Below are positions 8,523 through 18,690 of a DNA stretch of 38,802 bases, piece by piece; position 1 is the first letter of the stretch, and every line of letters begins with the position of its first letter. The notes under the pieces were generated by a model. That model saw only the letters and a list, made by a program, of their open reading frames with translations, ran no database searches and was not told the origin of the DNA. Origin of the DNA: Thiobacillus sp. GTDB lineage: Bacteria > Pseudomonadota > Gammaproteobacteria > Burkholderiales > Thiobacillaceae. Location of the stretch: the NCBI GenBank assembly GCA_019459325.1, contig JAIBFA010000002.1, positions 1-38,802 on the forward strand. Direction: 5' to 3'. The position numbers and the translations under genes are program-made.

Positions 8523-9328
8523 TCCTCGTCAACGGCCAGGCCACTGACACCGTGAACGCCCGCGACCGCGGACTGGCCTACGGCGACGGCATATTCCGCA
8601 CGCTGCGCACGCAGGCCGGCCAGCCGCTGTGGTGGCGCGATCATTACACCAAGTTGGCGGCCGACTGTGCAGCCCTGATGCTGGCCTGTCCCGACGAGGC
8701 GGGATTGAACGCCGAAATCTGCCGGGTGGCCGAGGCCGGTTCGGGCGTGGTCAAGGTTGTGATCACGCGCGGCAGCGGCACGCGCGGTTATGCAGCGCCC
8801 GCAGGCCAGACTTGTACGCGCATTGTGGCGTCGTCTCCCTTGCCGCCGCATGCCCAAGTGGGGGCTCCGCACGATATCGCCGCGCGCTGGTGCACGCTGC
8901 GCCTGGCGCGGCAGCCCCGGCTGGCTGGGATCAAGCATCTGAACCGTCTGGAGAATGTGCTGGCGCGCGCCGAGTGGGATGACCCGGCGATTTTCGAGGG
9001 GCTGCTGTGCGATGACGATGGCATGGTGATCAGCGGCGTGATGAGCAACCTGTTTTGGGTCAGGGGCGGCGAACTGTTCACCCCGGACCTGAGCCAGTGC
9101 GGGGTGGCGGGCGTGGCCAGAGCCCGTCTGCTGCGCGCCGCAGCGCGACTCGGCATTCGCACCCATATCGACCGTCTGCCGCCAGCCGCTATACTCGCTG
9201 CCGACGCAGTGATGATCTGCAACAGTGTCATGGGCGTGCGCGGGGTGGCCAGGCTCGATGACCTGACCTGGCCGCCTGCGGACTGGCCGACTATTTTGAA
9301 TGACGCCTTGTATGAAGACGTGGATTAA
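8519..9328 (+). CDS. pabC: Aminodeoxychorismate lyase (PabC)
   Basis: PLP enzyme of fold type IV that splits aminodeoxychorismate to p-aminobenzoate and pyruvate for folate synthesis. The 269-residue protein has NARDRGLAYGDGIFRTLR near residues 14-31, the cofactor lysine in LAGIKHLNRLENVLAR near 140 and VISGVMSNLFWV near 171-182. The ATG overlaps the pabB stop (ATGA). Its 3' end overlaps mltG by up to 29 nt, the order pabC-mltG-tmk-holB being conserved in many proteobacteria. The direct pabB-pabC pairing gives two of the three activities from chorismate to PABA in one transcript. Confidence 0.93.
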   Translation: MILVNGQATDTVNARDRGLAYGDGIFRTLRTQAGQPLWWRDHYTKLAADCAALMLACPDEAGLNAEICRVAEAGSGVVKVVITRGSGTRGYAAPAGQTCTRIVASSPLPPHAQVGAPHDIAARWCTLRLARQPRLAGIKHLNRLENVLARAEWDDPAIFEGLLCDDDGMVISGVMSNLFWVRGGELFTPDLSQCGVAGVARARLLRAAARLGIRTHIDRLPPAAILAADAVMICNSVMGVRGVARLDDLTWPPADWPTILNDALYEDVD

Positions 9329-10301
9329 ACGATTTTTAGTGCTCACCACGCTGGCTGTGCTGGCGGGGGGTGGGAGCCTGGCCTGGTATGCCAGCCAGCC
9401 CTTGCGCATCGAGTCCTTGCCGAAAACCATCAATGTGACGCCCGGCATGCATCTGAAAGGTTTGAGCGTGACGCTCGAACGCGCAGGTGTGATCGGCAAC
9501 GCACAGGTGTTCTGGCTGCTCGGGCGCGTGCTCGGCAAGGGCGGGACGCTCAAGGTCGGCGTCTATACGTTCGACCAGCCGCTGACGCCGCTCGCACTCT
9601 ACGGCAAGATCGAACGCGGCGAGGTTTCGCAGATTGCGGTGCAGTTCATCGAAGGCTGGAACTGGCGCGAGGTGCGCGCAGCCCTCGCCGCACAGCCCCT
9701 GCTGAAAAACGACAGTGCGGGCATGAGCGATGCCGCCCTGCTGCAGGCCATCGGTGCGGAGGAAAGCCACCCCGAGGGCCTGCTGTTTCCCGATACCTAT
9801 TTTTTCGCGCCGCATTCATCCGACATTCAGGTTTTGCGCCGTGCCTACCGTCTGCAGCGCGAGAAACTCTTGGCTGCCTGGGAAGCTCGCGCGCCGGGCC
9901 TGCCGTATCGCAAGCCGTACGAAGCACTCATCATGGCGTCGATCGTTGAAAAGGAAACCGGGGCGGCGTTCGAGCGCCCGCAGATTGCCGGGGTGTTCCT
10001 CAACCGACTCAGGCTGCGGATGCGCCTGCAGACCGATCCCACTGTGATTTACGGGCTGGGTGAGCGCTTCGACGGCAACCTGCGCCGCGCCGACCTGCAA
10101 ACCGACACGCCGTACAACACCTACACCCGTGGCGGACTGCCGCCGACACCGATCGCGATGCCGAGCGAAGCCGCAATCCGGGCCGCGCTCAACCCGGCCA
10201 GAACCGATGCGCTGTATTTCGTTGCACGCGGCGACGGCACGCATGTCTTTTCCAGCAATCTCGAGGCCCACAACCGCGCGGTGAACCGGTATCAACGATG
10301 A
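9300..10301 (+). CDS. mltG: Endolytic murein transglycosylase MltG
   Basis: Inner-membrane lytic transglycosylase that cuts nascent glycan strands and so sets their length. The protein has up to 333 residues: a short cytoplasmic N-terminus, one membrane segment (FLVLTTLAVLAGGGSLAWYA), a LysM-like part and the YceG catalytic domain. The catalytic glutamate is in MASIVEKETGAAFERP near residue 219, and LQTDPTVIYGLG and YNTYTRGGLPPTPI follow. The start may be 9300 or, equally well, the ATG at 9312 (MKTWIKRF); neither has a clear Shine-Dalgarno, and translation is probably coupled to pabC. Its stop overlaps tmk (ATGA). Confidence 0.94.
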   Translation: MTPCMKTWIKRFLVLTTLAVLAGGGSLAWYASQPLRIESLPKTINVTPGMHLKGLSVTLERAGVIGNAQVFWLLGRVLGKGGTLKVGVYTFDQPLTPLALYGKIERGEVSQIAVQFIEGWNWREVRAALAAQPLLKNDSAGMSDAALLQAIGAEESHPEGLLFPDTYFFAPHSSDIQVLRRAYRLQREKLLAAWEARAPGLPYRKPYEALIMASIVEKETGAAFERPQIAGVFLNRLRLRMRLQTDPTVIYGLGERFDGNLRRADLQTDTPYNTYTRGGLPPTPIAMPSEAAIRAALNPARTDALYFVARGDGTHVFSSNLEAHNRAVNRYQR

Positions 10302-10909
10302 CCCCCGGTAAATTCATTACCCTCGAGGGCGTCGACGGCGCCGGCAAGAGCACCCATCTGGAATTCGTCGCCGACTGGCTGCGCCGGCAGGGCCGGGAGG
10401 TCATCGTCACCCGCGAGCCCGGCGGCACTCCGCTTGGCGAAACCTTGCGCGAACTGTTGCTGCATCGCGAGATGGACGCCGACACCGAATTGCTGCTGAT
10501 GTTTGCCGCGCGCCAGGAACACCTGGCCCGGCTGATCCTGCCGACGCTGGCACGCGGCGCCTGGGTGGTGTCCGACCGTTTCACCGATGCCAGCTACGCC
10601 TACCAGTGCGGCGGGCGCGGTATCGCGGTGGAGCGCATCGGGGCACTGGAAGCCTGGGTGCAGCGCGGCTTTGCGCCCGACCTGACCCTGCTGTTCGACG
10701 TGCCGCCCGAGGTGGCCGAGGCGCGCCGCTCGGCCGCGCGTGCCGCCGACCGCTTCGAGCGCGAGGCCGACAGCTTTTTCAGCCGCGTGCGCAACGCCTA
10801 TCTCGACCGCGCGCAGGGCGAACCGGCGCGCATCCGCGTGCTCGACGCCCGCCACAGCATCCCCGAACTGCAGGCCGAAATCGGCCGGCTGTTGCAGGAA
10901 CTGACGTGA
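10298..10909 (+). CDS. tmk: Thymidylate kinase
   Basis: Phosphorylates dTMP to dTDP. The 203-residue protein has the P-loop EGVDGAGKSTHLE near residues 9-21, the DR motif VSDRFTDASYAYQCGGRG near 92-109 and a lid region RRSAARAADRFERE near 147-160. The arginine-rich lid and plain P-loop leave the kinase type (I or II) to be settled by alignment. It overlaps mltG upstream (ATGA) and holB downstream (GTGA), so it is embedded in a translationally coupled series. Confidence 0.96.
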   Translation: MTPGKFITLEGVDGAGKSTHLEFVADWLRRQGREVIVTREPGGTPLGETLRELLLHREMDADTELLLMFAARQEHLARLILPTLARGAWVVSDRFTDASYAYQCGGRGIAVERIGALEAWVQRGFAPDLTLLFDVPPEVAEARRSAARAADRFEREADSFFSRVRNAYLDRAQGEPARIRVLDARHSIPELQAEIGRLLQELT

Positions 10910-11889
10910 GCGCACCGTATCCCTGGCTGGAAGCGACCTGGCAGCGCCTGCTGACGACCCGCGCCTGTCCGGCCCAGGCCCTGCTGCTGGCCGGTCCGCG
11001 CGGGACGGGCAAGGGCGCGCTGGCGCTGGCGTGGGCGCAGGCCTTGCTGTGCGAGGTGCCGCAGTCTGACGGGGCGGCCTGCGGCCAGTGCCCGGCCTGC
11101 CACTGGTTCGACACCGGCGGGCATCCGGATTTCCGGCTCGTCACGCTGCAGGAGAAAACCGGCAAGGAAGGCGAAATCCGGATGGCCACCGCGATCGAGG
11201 TCGACCAGGCGCGCGAGGCAGTCGATTACGTCCAGCTCTCCACCTACCGGGCCGGATTTCGCGTGGTGCTGGTCGACCCGGCGGACAGCCTCAACCTGGC
11301 GGCGGCCAATGCGTTGTTAAAGGTGCTGGAGGAACCGCCGTTAAATACGGTATTCGTGCTGGTTTCGGATCAGCCGCGGCGTTTGCTGCCGACCATCCGC
11401 AGCCGTTGCACCCGGCTCGACGTCGGCCTGCCGCCTGTGGATACCGCAGCGGCGTGGCTGGCGGAGCAGGGCGTGGACGATGCCATGACCCTACTGGCGC
11501 TCTCCGGCGGTACGCCGCTCGATGCGCAGCGCTGGGCCGACGGCAGCGAACTGGACGAACGTCACAGCGTGCTGGAAGGTCTGGCGCGGCCCGAGCAGCT
11601 GGACCCGGTGACCCTGGGCGACCGCTGGAAAACGGTCAGCCCGCAGACCTGGCACAACGTGGCTTACAAGTGGCTGGGCGATTTGCTGGCGGTGAAGTTG
11701 CAGGGCAGCGTACGGTTCAACCGCGATTTCGCCGAGGTGCTGGCGCGGTTGGGCGCAACGGCCGATCTGGCGAAGCTGCTCACGCTCGCCAGAATGCAGG
11801 CAAACGAAGGCAGGACGCTGACGCATCCGCTCAACCGGAGCTTGCAGTTACAGGCCTGGCTGATTCAGTACCGGCACGTGTTTGATTGA
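10906..11889 (+). CDS. holB: DNA polymerase III delta' subunit
   Basis: Clamp-loader subunit that helps place the sliding clamp on DNA. GTG start at 10906 overlaps the tmk stop; the protein has 327 residues and starts VSAPYPWLEATWQRL. It shows a Walker-A-like GPRGTGKGAL near residues 28-37, the four-cysteine zinc module C-X8-CGQCPAC near 49-65 and the NALLKVLEEPP segment near 131-141. An SRC motif (IRSRCTRL) near 166 is present as in clamp-loader AAA+ proteins. Preceded by tmk and followed by pilZ, the usual neighbourhood. Confidence 0.94.
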   Translation: MSAPYPWLEATWQRLLTTRACPAQALLLAGPRGTGKGALALAWAQALLCEVPQSDGAACGQCPACHWFDTGGHPDFRLVTLQEKTGKEGEIRMATAIEVDQAREAVDYVQLSTYRAGFRVVLVDPADSLNLAAANALLKVLEEPPLNTVFVLVSDQPRRLLPTIRSRCTRLDVGLPPVDTAAAWLAEQGVDDAMTLLALSGGTPLDAQRWADGSELDERHSVLEGLARPEQLDPVTLGDRWKTVSPQTWHNVAYKWLGDLLAVKLQGSVRFNRDFAEVLARLGATADLAKLLTLARMQANEGRTLTHPLNRSLQLQAWLIQYRHVFD

Positions 11890-11901
11890 AGAGATACGAT
11901 C

Positions 11902-12273
11902 ATGAATGCAGCAGTCAATGATGTCGCAGCCCAAGTCCGCCCCGGCGTGCTCTCCTTGTCGATCAAGGAAAAATCCGCGCTGTTTGCGGCCTACATGCCG
12001 TTCATCAAGGGCGGCGGGCTGTTCATTCCCACCAACAAGAGCTACAAGATGGGCGAGGAAGTGTTCATGCTGCTGACTCTGATGGACGACCCTGCCAAGC
12101 TGCCGGTGTCCGGCAAGGTGGTGTGGGTGACGCCTGCCGGCGCGCACGGCAGCCGCACCCAGGGGGTGGGCGTGCAATTCGCCTTCAACGAAAGCGGCAA
12201 GGCGGCGCAAAACAAGATTGAAGGTTTGCTCGGCGGTTCGTTAAAATCGGTGCGTCCCACTCACACCATGTAG
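11902..12273 (+). CDS. pilZ: PilZ-domain type IV pilus assembly protein
   Basis: A 123-residue protein matching the original PilZ of type IV pilus biogenesis, encoded next to holB as in Pseudomonas. It has the beta-barrel core GGLFIPTNKSYKMGEEVFMLLTL and VSGKVVWVTP. The RxxxR and (D/N)xSxxG motifs that bind cyclic di-GMP in other PilZ domains are not seen: the second is replaced by GGGLFIPT. It therefore probably does not bind the nucleotide, as is known for pilus-type PilZ proteins, and acts through partners instead. No pilus structural gene lies in the window. Confidence 0.88.
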   Translation: MNAAVNDVAAQVRPGVLSLSIKEKSALFAAYMPFIKGGGLFIPTNKSYKMGEEVFMLLTLMDDPAKLPVSGKVVWVTPAGAHGSRTQGVGVQFAFNESGKAAQNKIEGLLGGSLKSVRPTHTM

Positions 12274-12297
12274 CACCCATGCGGTGCTCGCCACCGC

Positions 12298-13071
12298 ATG
12301 TATATCGATTCCCACTGTCATATCAATTTCCCCGATCTCGCCGGCAAGCTGCCCGAGGTGTTCGAGCTCATGGCGGCCAATCAGGTGAGCCACGCGCTGT
12401 GCATCAGCGTGGAGCTGGAGAAATTCCCCGAAATCCGTGCCCTGGCCGAGGCGCATCCCAATGTGTATGCCTCGGTCGGCGTGCATCCCGACCACGAGGA
12501 CTGCACCGAGCCGACGGTGGCCGAACTGGTCGCGCTGGCCGGCCATCCCAAGGTGGTGGCGATCGGCGAGACCGGGCTGGACTATTTCCGCCTGACCGGC
12601 GACCTTGAATGGCAGCGCGAGCGCTTCCGCACCCACATCCGCGCCGCGCGGGCCTGCCAGAAACCCCTGGTGATCCACACCCGTTCCGCGGCCGACGACA
12701 CCTTGCGCATCATGCGCGAGGAACAGGCAGGCGAGGCGGGCGGCGTGATGCACTGCTTCACCGAAAGCCTGACGGTGGCCGAGGCGGCCATCGAGCTGGG
12801 TTTTTACATCTCGTTTTCCGGCATCGTGACCTTCAAGAATGCCGCCGCCCTGCGCGAGGTGGCGGCGGCCATCCCGCTGGAGCGGATGCTGATCGAAACC
12901 GATGCGCCGTATCTGGCGCCGGTGCCGCATCGCGGCCAGACCAACCAGCCGGGGTTCGTGAAACACGTGGCGGAAGAAATCGCCCGGGTGCGCGGCATGA
13001 CGGCCGAAGCGGTGGGCGAGGCCACCACGCGAAACTTCTTCCGGCTGTTTTCCTCTGCGCAACCCGACTGA
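12298..13071 (+). CDS. tatD: TatD family metal-dependent hydrolase (DNase)
   Basis: TIM-barrel metallohydrolase of 257 residues related to TatD/YcfH, with reported exonuclease activity in the family. Metal ligands are visible in order: DSHCHINF near residues 4-11, IGETGLDY near 91, PLVIHTRSA near 123, GGVMHCFTE near 147 and the aspartate of IETDAPYLAP near 199-208. The start at 12298 gives the canonical MYIDSHCH. It lies 24 nt after pilZ and ends the long plus-strand operon, converging with tcdA. YcfH-type orthologs also follow holB in E. coli. Confidence 0.93.
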   Translation: MYIDSHCHINFPDLAGKLPEVFELMAANQVSHALCISVELEKFPEIRALAEAHPNVYASVGVHPDHEDCTEPTVAELVALAGHPKVVAIGETGLDYFRLTGDLEWQRERFRTHIRAARACQKPLVIHTRSAADDTLRIMREEQAGEAGGVMHCFTESLTVAEAAIELGFYISFSGIVTFKNAAALREVAAAIPLERMLIETDAPYLAPVPHRGQTNQPGFVKHVAEEIARVRGMTAEAVGEATTRNFFRLFSSAQPD

Positions 13072-13119
13072 TCCGGACGTACCGCAGCGAAGCCAGATTC
13101 GGCGGGGAAGACGCGTCGC

Positions 13120-13926
13120 TCAGGCAGACTGGGCTGCCAGCTTGTTGAGCACCTGCGCTGCCGCCCGCAGGCCGAAGGTGGCGGTGACGCATACGGAAGA
13201 ACCGAAGCCGGCGCAATTGAGGCCGTGCAGATGGGCGTCTTCCGGCCGTTCATAGCACACGCCGCCCTCGGCGCTCGGATAGGTGAGGGGTTCGGTGGAA
13301 TAGACGCAGTCGACGCCGAATTTTTTTCCGGGCTCGCGCGGGAAACCATGTTCGCGTCGCAGGCTTGCGCGCACCTTGGCGAGCAAGGGGTCCTCGGTGG
13401 TGCGGGCGAGGTCGGTCAGTTGCACCCGGCCGGGATCGCTCTGGCCGCCGGCGGCGCCGATGCAGACCAGCCGGATGCGCTGGCGGCGGCAGTGGACGAT
13501 CAGCGCGGTCTTGGCGCGGGCGCTGTCGATGGCATCCACCACATAATCGAAGTCGTCCGTCAGCAGGCTGGCGACATTTCCGGCGTCGAGAAACGCCTCC
13601 ACGCCCGTCACCTGGCATCGCGGGTTGATCGCATGGATGCGCTCTTTCATGGCCAGGGTCTTGGACTTGCCGAGCTCGTGAGTCAGCGCGTGAACCTGGC
13701 GGTTGATATTGGATTCGGCCAGATGATCGGGGTCGATCAGGGTGAGCCGGCCGATGGCCGAGCGTGCCAGCGCCTCGGCGGTCCAGGCACCGACCCCGCC
13801 GATGCCGATGACGCAGACATGCGCCTGCTGAAAGCGCTCGAAGGCTGCACTGCCGTAGAGCCGGCGCATGCCGCCAAAACGCCGCTCGAAATCGATTGCG
13901 TGTTCGCTGTGGAAGAGATCGGTCAT
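13120..13926 (-). CDS. tcdA: tRNA cyclic N6-threonylcarbamoyladenosine synthase TcdA
   Basis: E1-like enzyme that uses ATP to cyclise t6A at position 37 of ANN-decoding tRNAs to ct6A. The 268-residue protein starts near MTDLFHSEHAIDFERRFGG, with the nucleotide-binding VIGIGGVGAWTAEALARS near residues 36-53, the IDPDHLAESNINRQ loop near 61-74 and DYVVDAIDSARAK near 127-139. It is the CsdL/YgdL branch of the ThiF/MoeB family by its ends and spacing. Two other t6A-related genes, tsaE and a YciO relative, are elsewhere in the window but not linked. Convergent with tatD. Confidence 0.92.
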   Translation of the reverse strand: MTDLFHSEHAIDFERRFGGMRRLYGSAAFERFQQAHVCVIGIGGVGAWTAEALARSAIGRLTLIDPDHLAESNINRQVHALTHELGKSKTLAMKERIHAINPRCQVTGVEAFLDAGNVASLLTDDFDYVVDAIDSARAKTALIVHCRRQRIRLVCIGAAGGQSDPGRVQLTDLARTTEDPLLAKVRASLRREHGFPREPGKKFGVDCVYSTEPLTYPSAEGGVCYERPEDAHLHGLNCAGFGSSVCVTATFGLRAAAQVLNKLAAQSA

Positions 13927-14090
13927 GGACGGGGCCGGCCAGACAAGATGCCGTCAACAGGGAGGCGACGGCAGGGTTCTGGCGGGCAGAAAACGGGAAT
14001 GACGCGAATGATACCGTGTCTGCTGCTGTGGTTTTGAGGCAATGACCTGCTTGGCAGATCAGGGAACCGTTTCGACGGGAATGAAGCGGT

Positions 14091-14115
14091 TCGGCTGGGG
14101 GCATGCCCCAGCCGA
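14091..14115 (-). terminator. GC-rich hairpin after the GlcG/HbpS-like gene
   Basis: CGGCTGGGG and CCCCAGCCG form a perfect 9-bp stem around GCATG (14092-14114), with one further T-A pair outside. It begins 4 nt past the stop at 14120. No T tract follows on the minus strand, so it may act as an RNA 3' end stabiliser or an imperfect terminator. Confidence 0.5.
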
Positions 14116-14119
14116 GGGA

Positions 14120-14623
14120 TCAGAGGTTCGCGGTTTCGAGCTCGAACTGGATCGCCTGGAGGCCTGCGCGCGCACAGGCCTCGTCCTGCTCGCCGGTTGC
14201 GGCGCCGGAGATGCCGACCGCGCCGATGATGTTGCCGGCGGCCTCGATCGGCACGCCGCCCGCGGAAAACACCAGACCTTCGACCTTGCCGACCGAGAAG
14301 GGCTGGGTGAAGCGATCGGCCATGCTCGACGTGGCGGCATTGAAGTTGACCGCCGTATAGGCCTTCTGCCGGCTGATCTCCAGGGTTACCGGTGGCGCCA
14401 GCGTGTCGCGCATCACCACCATGGCGTCGCCGCTGCGATCAACCACGGTCACGCCGATCTGGATGCCCTGCTTGCGGCAGGAATCCATCGCTGCACGAGC
14501 GATTTTTTCCGAGGCTTCGACCGTGAGTCTGGGGATTTTGACGATAACGGGCACCTCTGCCGCGATCGCGGGAAAGGCAATGAACGCGGCGCAGCTGGCC
14601 GCGATAAGTGAAGGTCTGCGCAT
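14120..14623 (-). CDS. Secreted GlcG/HbpS-family heme-binding-like protein
   Basis: A 167-residue member of the GlcG/HbpS (DUF336) family. The start at 14623 is fixed by a perfect AGGAGGA site; it gives MRRPSLIAASCAAFIAFPAIAA, a Sec signal peptide with a likely cut after the AIAA segment. The mature part shows ARAAMDSCRKQGIQIGVTVVDRSG near residues 43-66 and GGVPIEAAGNIIGAVGISGA near 128-147, both typical. Some relatives bind heme or are encoded with glycolate or diol metabolism genes, but neither context is present here, so the ligand is unknown. It is likely periplasmic, alone between tcdA and dnaJ, and flanked by a strong hairpin. Confidence 0.82.
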   Translation of the reverse strand: MRRPSLIAASCAAFIAFPAIAAEVPVIVKIPRLTVEASEKIARAAMDSCRKQGIQIGVTVVDRSGDAMVVMRDTLAPPVTLEISRQKAYTAVNFNAATSSMADRFTQPFSVGKVEGLVFSAGGVPIEAAGNIIGAVGISGAATGEQDEACARAGLQAIQFELETANL

Positions 14624-14729
14624 GGTATCTATCCTCCTGTTGGTTGGTTTTAGTGACACCCATCCAGCATAGTGCAGGTTGAAAAAAGAGTAGGCCAACC
14701 GCGAAAGCGGGCGCCATCTCCCTCCTGCC

Positions 14730-14752
14730 GGACCCCTGGACCCCAGGTGTCC
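14730..14752 (-). terminator. Possible hairpin terminator after dnaJ
   Basis: GGACCCCTGG and CCAGGTGTCC pair over ten positions with one mismatch around ACC, 15 nt past the dnaJ stop. There is no T tract on the minus strand, so rho-independent termination would be weak. Confidence 0.35.
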
Positions 14753-14767
14753 GCGGTGCCCAGAGGC

Positions 14768-15889
14768 TTACTGGCTGAAAAAGGATTTGACCTTGTCCAT
14801 GAACGACTGCGCCCGCGGGTTGTTGTTCCGCCCCGGACTCAATGCCTCGAATTCGCGCAACAATTCGCGCTGGCGTTCGGAGAGATTCACCGGCGTTTCG
14901 ATCTGCATGTGGCACAGCAGGTCGCCGGGCGCATGGCTGCGCACCCCCTTGATGCCCTTGCCGCGCAGGCGGAACACCTTGCCCGACTGTGTTTCCGCAG
15001 GGATCTTGATCTTGGCGTGGCCGTCCAGCGTGGGGATGTCGACCTCGCCGCCGAGTGCGGCGGTCGCGAAGCTGATCGGCATTTCGCAATGCAGGTCGTC
15101 GCCGTCGCGCTTGAACACCGGGTGCTCCTTGAGGTGGATCACCACATAGAGATCGCCCGACGGGCCGCCGTTGACGCCGGCTTCGCCTTCGCCCGCCAGA
15201 CGGATGCGGTCGCCGCTATCGACGCCGGCCGGAATCTTCACCGACAGCGTCTTGTGCTTCTTGACGCGGCCTTCGCCATGGCAAGCGGTGCAGGGGTCGG
15301 CCACCATCTTGCCGGTGCCGCCACAGCGCGGGCAGGTCTGCTGCACCGAGAAGAAGCCCTGCTGGATGCGCACCTGGCCATGGCCGCCACAGGTGGTGCA
15401 GGTGGTCGGCGTGGTGCCGGGCTTGGCGCCGCTGCCGTGGCACGTGCCGCATTCCTCCAGGGTGGGGATGCGGATCTTGGTTTCGGTGCCGCGGGCGGCT
15501 TCTTCCAGCCCGATTTCCAGGTTGTAGCGTAGATCGGCGCCGCGATAGACGCGGTCGCGGCGGGCGCCGCCACCGCCGCCACCGAAAATGTCGCCGAAAA
15601 TATCCGAGAACGCGTCGGAAAATCCGCCGCCGCCGAATCCGCCACCGCCCATGCCGGCCTGCTGGTCAACCCCGGCGTGACCGAACTGGTCGTAGGCGGC
15701 GCGTTTGTCCGAATCGGACAGGATTTCGTAGGCCTGCTTGGCCTCCTTGAATTTTTCCTCCGCGCCTTTGTCGTCAGGGTTGCGGTCAGGATGGTGCTTC
15801 ATGGCCAGCTTGCGGTAGGCCTTTTTGATTTCTTCGTCCGAGGCGTTCTTGGCGACACCGAGGACTTCGTAATAGTCGCGTTTGCTCAT
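14768..15889 (-). CDS. dnaJ: Chaperone protein DnaJ
   Basis: Type I J-domain co-chaperone of 373 residues that delivers substrates to DnaK and stimulates its ATPase. It has the J domain with HPD at residues 33-35 ([11 protein letters not shown]), a glycine/phenylalanine-rich linker near 75-110, four CxxCxGxG zinc repeats near 145-210 ([32 protein letters not shown]) and the C-terminal substrate domains. It follows dnaK by 108 nt; this gap carries a hairpin and an odd inverted repeat, and no sigma-32 promoter is seen there, so it may depend on read-through from dnaK. Confidence 0.97.
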   Translation of the reverse strand: MSKRDYYEVLGVAKNASDEEIKKAYRKLAMKHHPDRNPDDKGAEEKFKEAKQAYEILSDSDKRAAYDQFGHAGVDQQAGMGGGGFGGGGFSDAFSDIFGDIFGGGGGGARRDRVYRGADLRYNLEIGLEEAARGTETKIRIPTLEECGTCHGSGAKPGTTPTTCTTCGGHGQVRIQQGFFSVQQTCPRCGGTGKMVADPCTACHGEGRVKKHKTLSVKIPAGVDSGDRIRLAGEGEAGVNGGPSGDLYVVIHLKEHPVFKRDGDDLHCEMPISFATAALGGEVDIPTLDGHAKIKIPAETQSGKVFRLRGKGIKGVRSHAPGDLLCHMQIETPVNLSERQRELLREFEALSPGRNNNPRAQSFMDKVKSFFSQ

Positions 15890-15915
15890 GTGTGTAGAGG
15901 CTAGGATTTAGGATC

Positions 15916-15985
15916 TAGGGGCTAGGGTGGAGCCGGAAAAGGAAAAGCCGCGCAACGCGCGACCTTCCCTAATTCCTAGCCCCTA
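15916..15985. repeat. Inverted TAGGGGCTAGG repeat in the dnaK-dnaJ gap
   Basis: TAGGGGCTAGG (15916-15926) and CCTAGCCCCTA (15975-15985) are exact reverse complements 48 nt apart. Around both arms the same words recur in degenerate form (CTAGGATTTAGGATCTAGG; CCTAATTCCTATCCCC). A similar run, CCCTTATCCCTGAATCCC, precedes trpS near 31465-31482. Function unknown. Confidence 0.6.
15946..15964 (-). terminator. Hairpin with T-rich tail between dnaK and dnaJ
   Basis: On the minus strand GGTCGCGC-GTT-GCGCGGCT forms an 8-bp stem (two G-T pairs) followed by TTTCCTTTT. This could partly stop transcripts after dnaK and so set the DnaK:DnaJ ratio. Confidence 0.42.
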
Positions 15986-15997
15986 ATTCCTATCCCC

Positions 15998-17911
<1,914 letters not shown>

Positions 17912-17949
17912 GGTGCGTTCCTTCTGTAAAAGTTTGAATTGATTCGAAT

Positions 17950-17975
17950 ATGGGGGAGGTTGGGTCTAATTCAAG
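17950..17975 (-). promoter_or_regulatory. Heat-shock (sigma-32) promoter of dnaK
   Basis: On the minus strand CTTGAA (17975-17970), 14 nt, then CCCCAT (17955-17950) followed by ATTC. Both hexamers match the sigma-32 consensus exactly. The start would lie near 17942, about 30 nt ahead of dnaK. Confidence 0.85.
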
Positions 17976-18013
17976 ACAGTGCGCTCAAGCTCGGCCGCGG
18001 TGTCTTTAGCGGC

Positions 18014-18538
18014 TCAGCCGCCGGGGCCCTTGGCCACCATCACCAGTGCCGGCCGCAGCGTGCGCTCGTTGAGGCGATAGCCTTTTTGCAGCACCGTCAC
18101 CACCGTGTTGGCCGGCTGGTCGGACTCGATCACCTGGATCGCCTGGTGCTGGTGCGGGTCGAATTTCTCGCCCAGCGGATCGATGTCGACGAGGTTGAAC
18201 TTGCCGAAGGCGGCAACCAGCTGCTTCAGGGTCAGCTCGACGCCGTCCTTCATGTTTTCCACGCTGGGGGACTCGGCAGCGAGTGCCGCTTCCAGGCTGT
18301 CCTTCACCGCCAGCAGTTCGCTGGCGAAGTTTTCCACCGCGAACTTGCGTGCCTTGTCGACATCTTCCACCGCGCGGCGGCGCATGTTCTCGGTTTCCGC
18401 CTTGGCGCGCAGCCAGGCGTCGTGATGCTCGGCCGCCTGCAGCTCGGCTGCTTTCAGCAGCTCTTCCAGGCTCGGCATGATTTCCTTTTCGGCCCCGGAT
18501 TCGGTCGGGTTCGCGTCTTTTTTGAGTTCGTCCTGCAT
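18014..18538 (-). CDS. grpE: Nucleotide exchange factor GrpE
   Basis: Releases ADP from DnaK. The 174-residue protein begins [15 protein letters not shown] and has the long coiled-coil helix ([21 protein letters not shown] to [21 protein letters not shown]) near residues 23-70. The C-terminal beta domain follows, with [15 protein letters not shown] near 120-134 and [23 protein letters not shown] near 148-170, the family signature. The ATG at 18538 has a GGGAG site. The stop codon falls in the loop of a small GCGGC-TGA-GCCGC hairpin. hrcA, often upstream in other bacteria, is absent; sigma-32 control is indicated instead. Confidence 0.95.
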   Translation of the reverse strand: MQDELKKDANPTESGAEKEIMPSLEELLKAAELQAAEHHDAWLRAKAETENMRRRAVEDVDKARKFAVENFASELLAVKDSLEAALAAESPSVENMKDGVELTLKQLVAAFGKFNLVDIDPLGEKFDPHQHQAIQVIESDQPANTVVTVLQKGYRLNERTLRPALVMVAKGPGG

Positions 18539-18567
18539 ATGTGCTCCCAATTGGTTCTGGTCGAGAA

Positions 18568-18593
18568 TTGGGGGTGAACGGCAGGGATTCAAG
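18568..18593 (-). promoter_or_regulatory. Heat-shock (sigma-32) promoter of grpE
   Basis: On the minus strand CTTGAA (18593-18588), 14 nt, then CCCCAA (18573-18568) followed by TTCT. One mismatch from CCCCAT and the same 14-nt spacer as the dnaK promoter. About 30 nt ahead of the grpE ATG. Confidence 0.8.
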
Positions 18594-18650
18594 GGGCGCA
18601 AGTCAATTTTTCCTGCGCCGCGCCGTATGGCGGCGGGGTTCAAGTTCAAT

Positions 18651-18679
18651 TTGCCGCGCGTAGGCGCTTCCGGTATGAT
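18651..18679 (+). promoter_or_regulatory. Sigma-70 promoter of tRNA-Ser
   Basis: TTGCCG (18651-18656), 17 nt, TATGAT (18674-18679), then a GC-rich discriminator GCGCCGC before the tRNA. The GC-rich discriminator is the type found at stable-RNA promoters under stringent control. Confidence 0.65.
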
Positions 18680-18690
18680 GCGCCGCTCTC

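Noticed and set aside
10606..11889. A longer holB beginning far inside tmk
   Set aside because: The upstream part is out-of-frame tmk sequence with arginine-rich translation. The GTG at 10906 overlaps the tmk stop and gives the known delta' N-terminus.
18009..18021. Small hairpin GCGGC-TCA-GCCGC around the grpE stop as terminator or attenuator
   Set aside because: Five base pairs and no T tract after it on the minus strand; noted in the grpE entry only.
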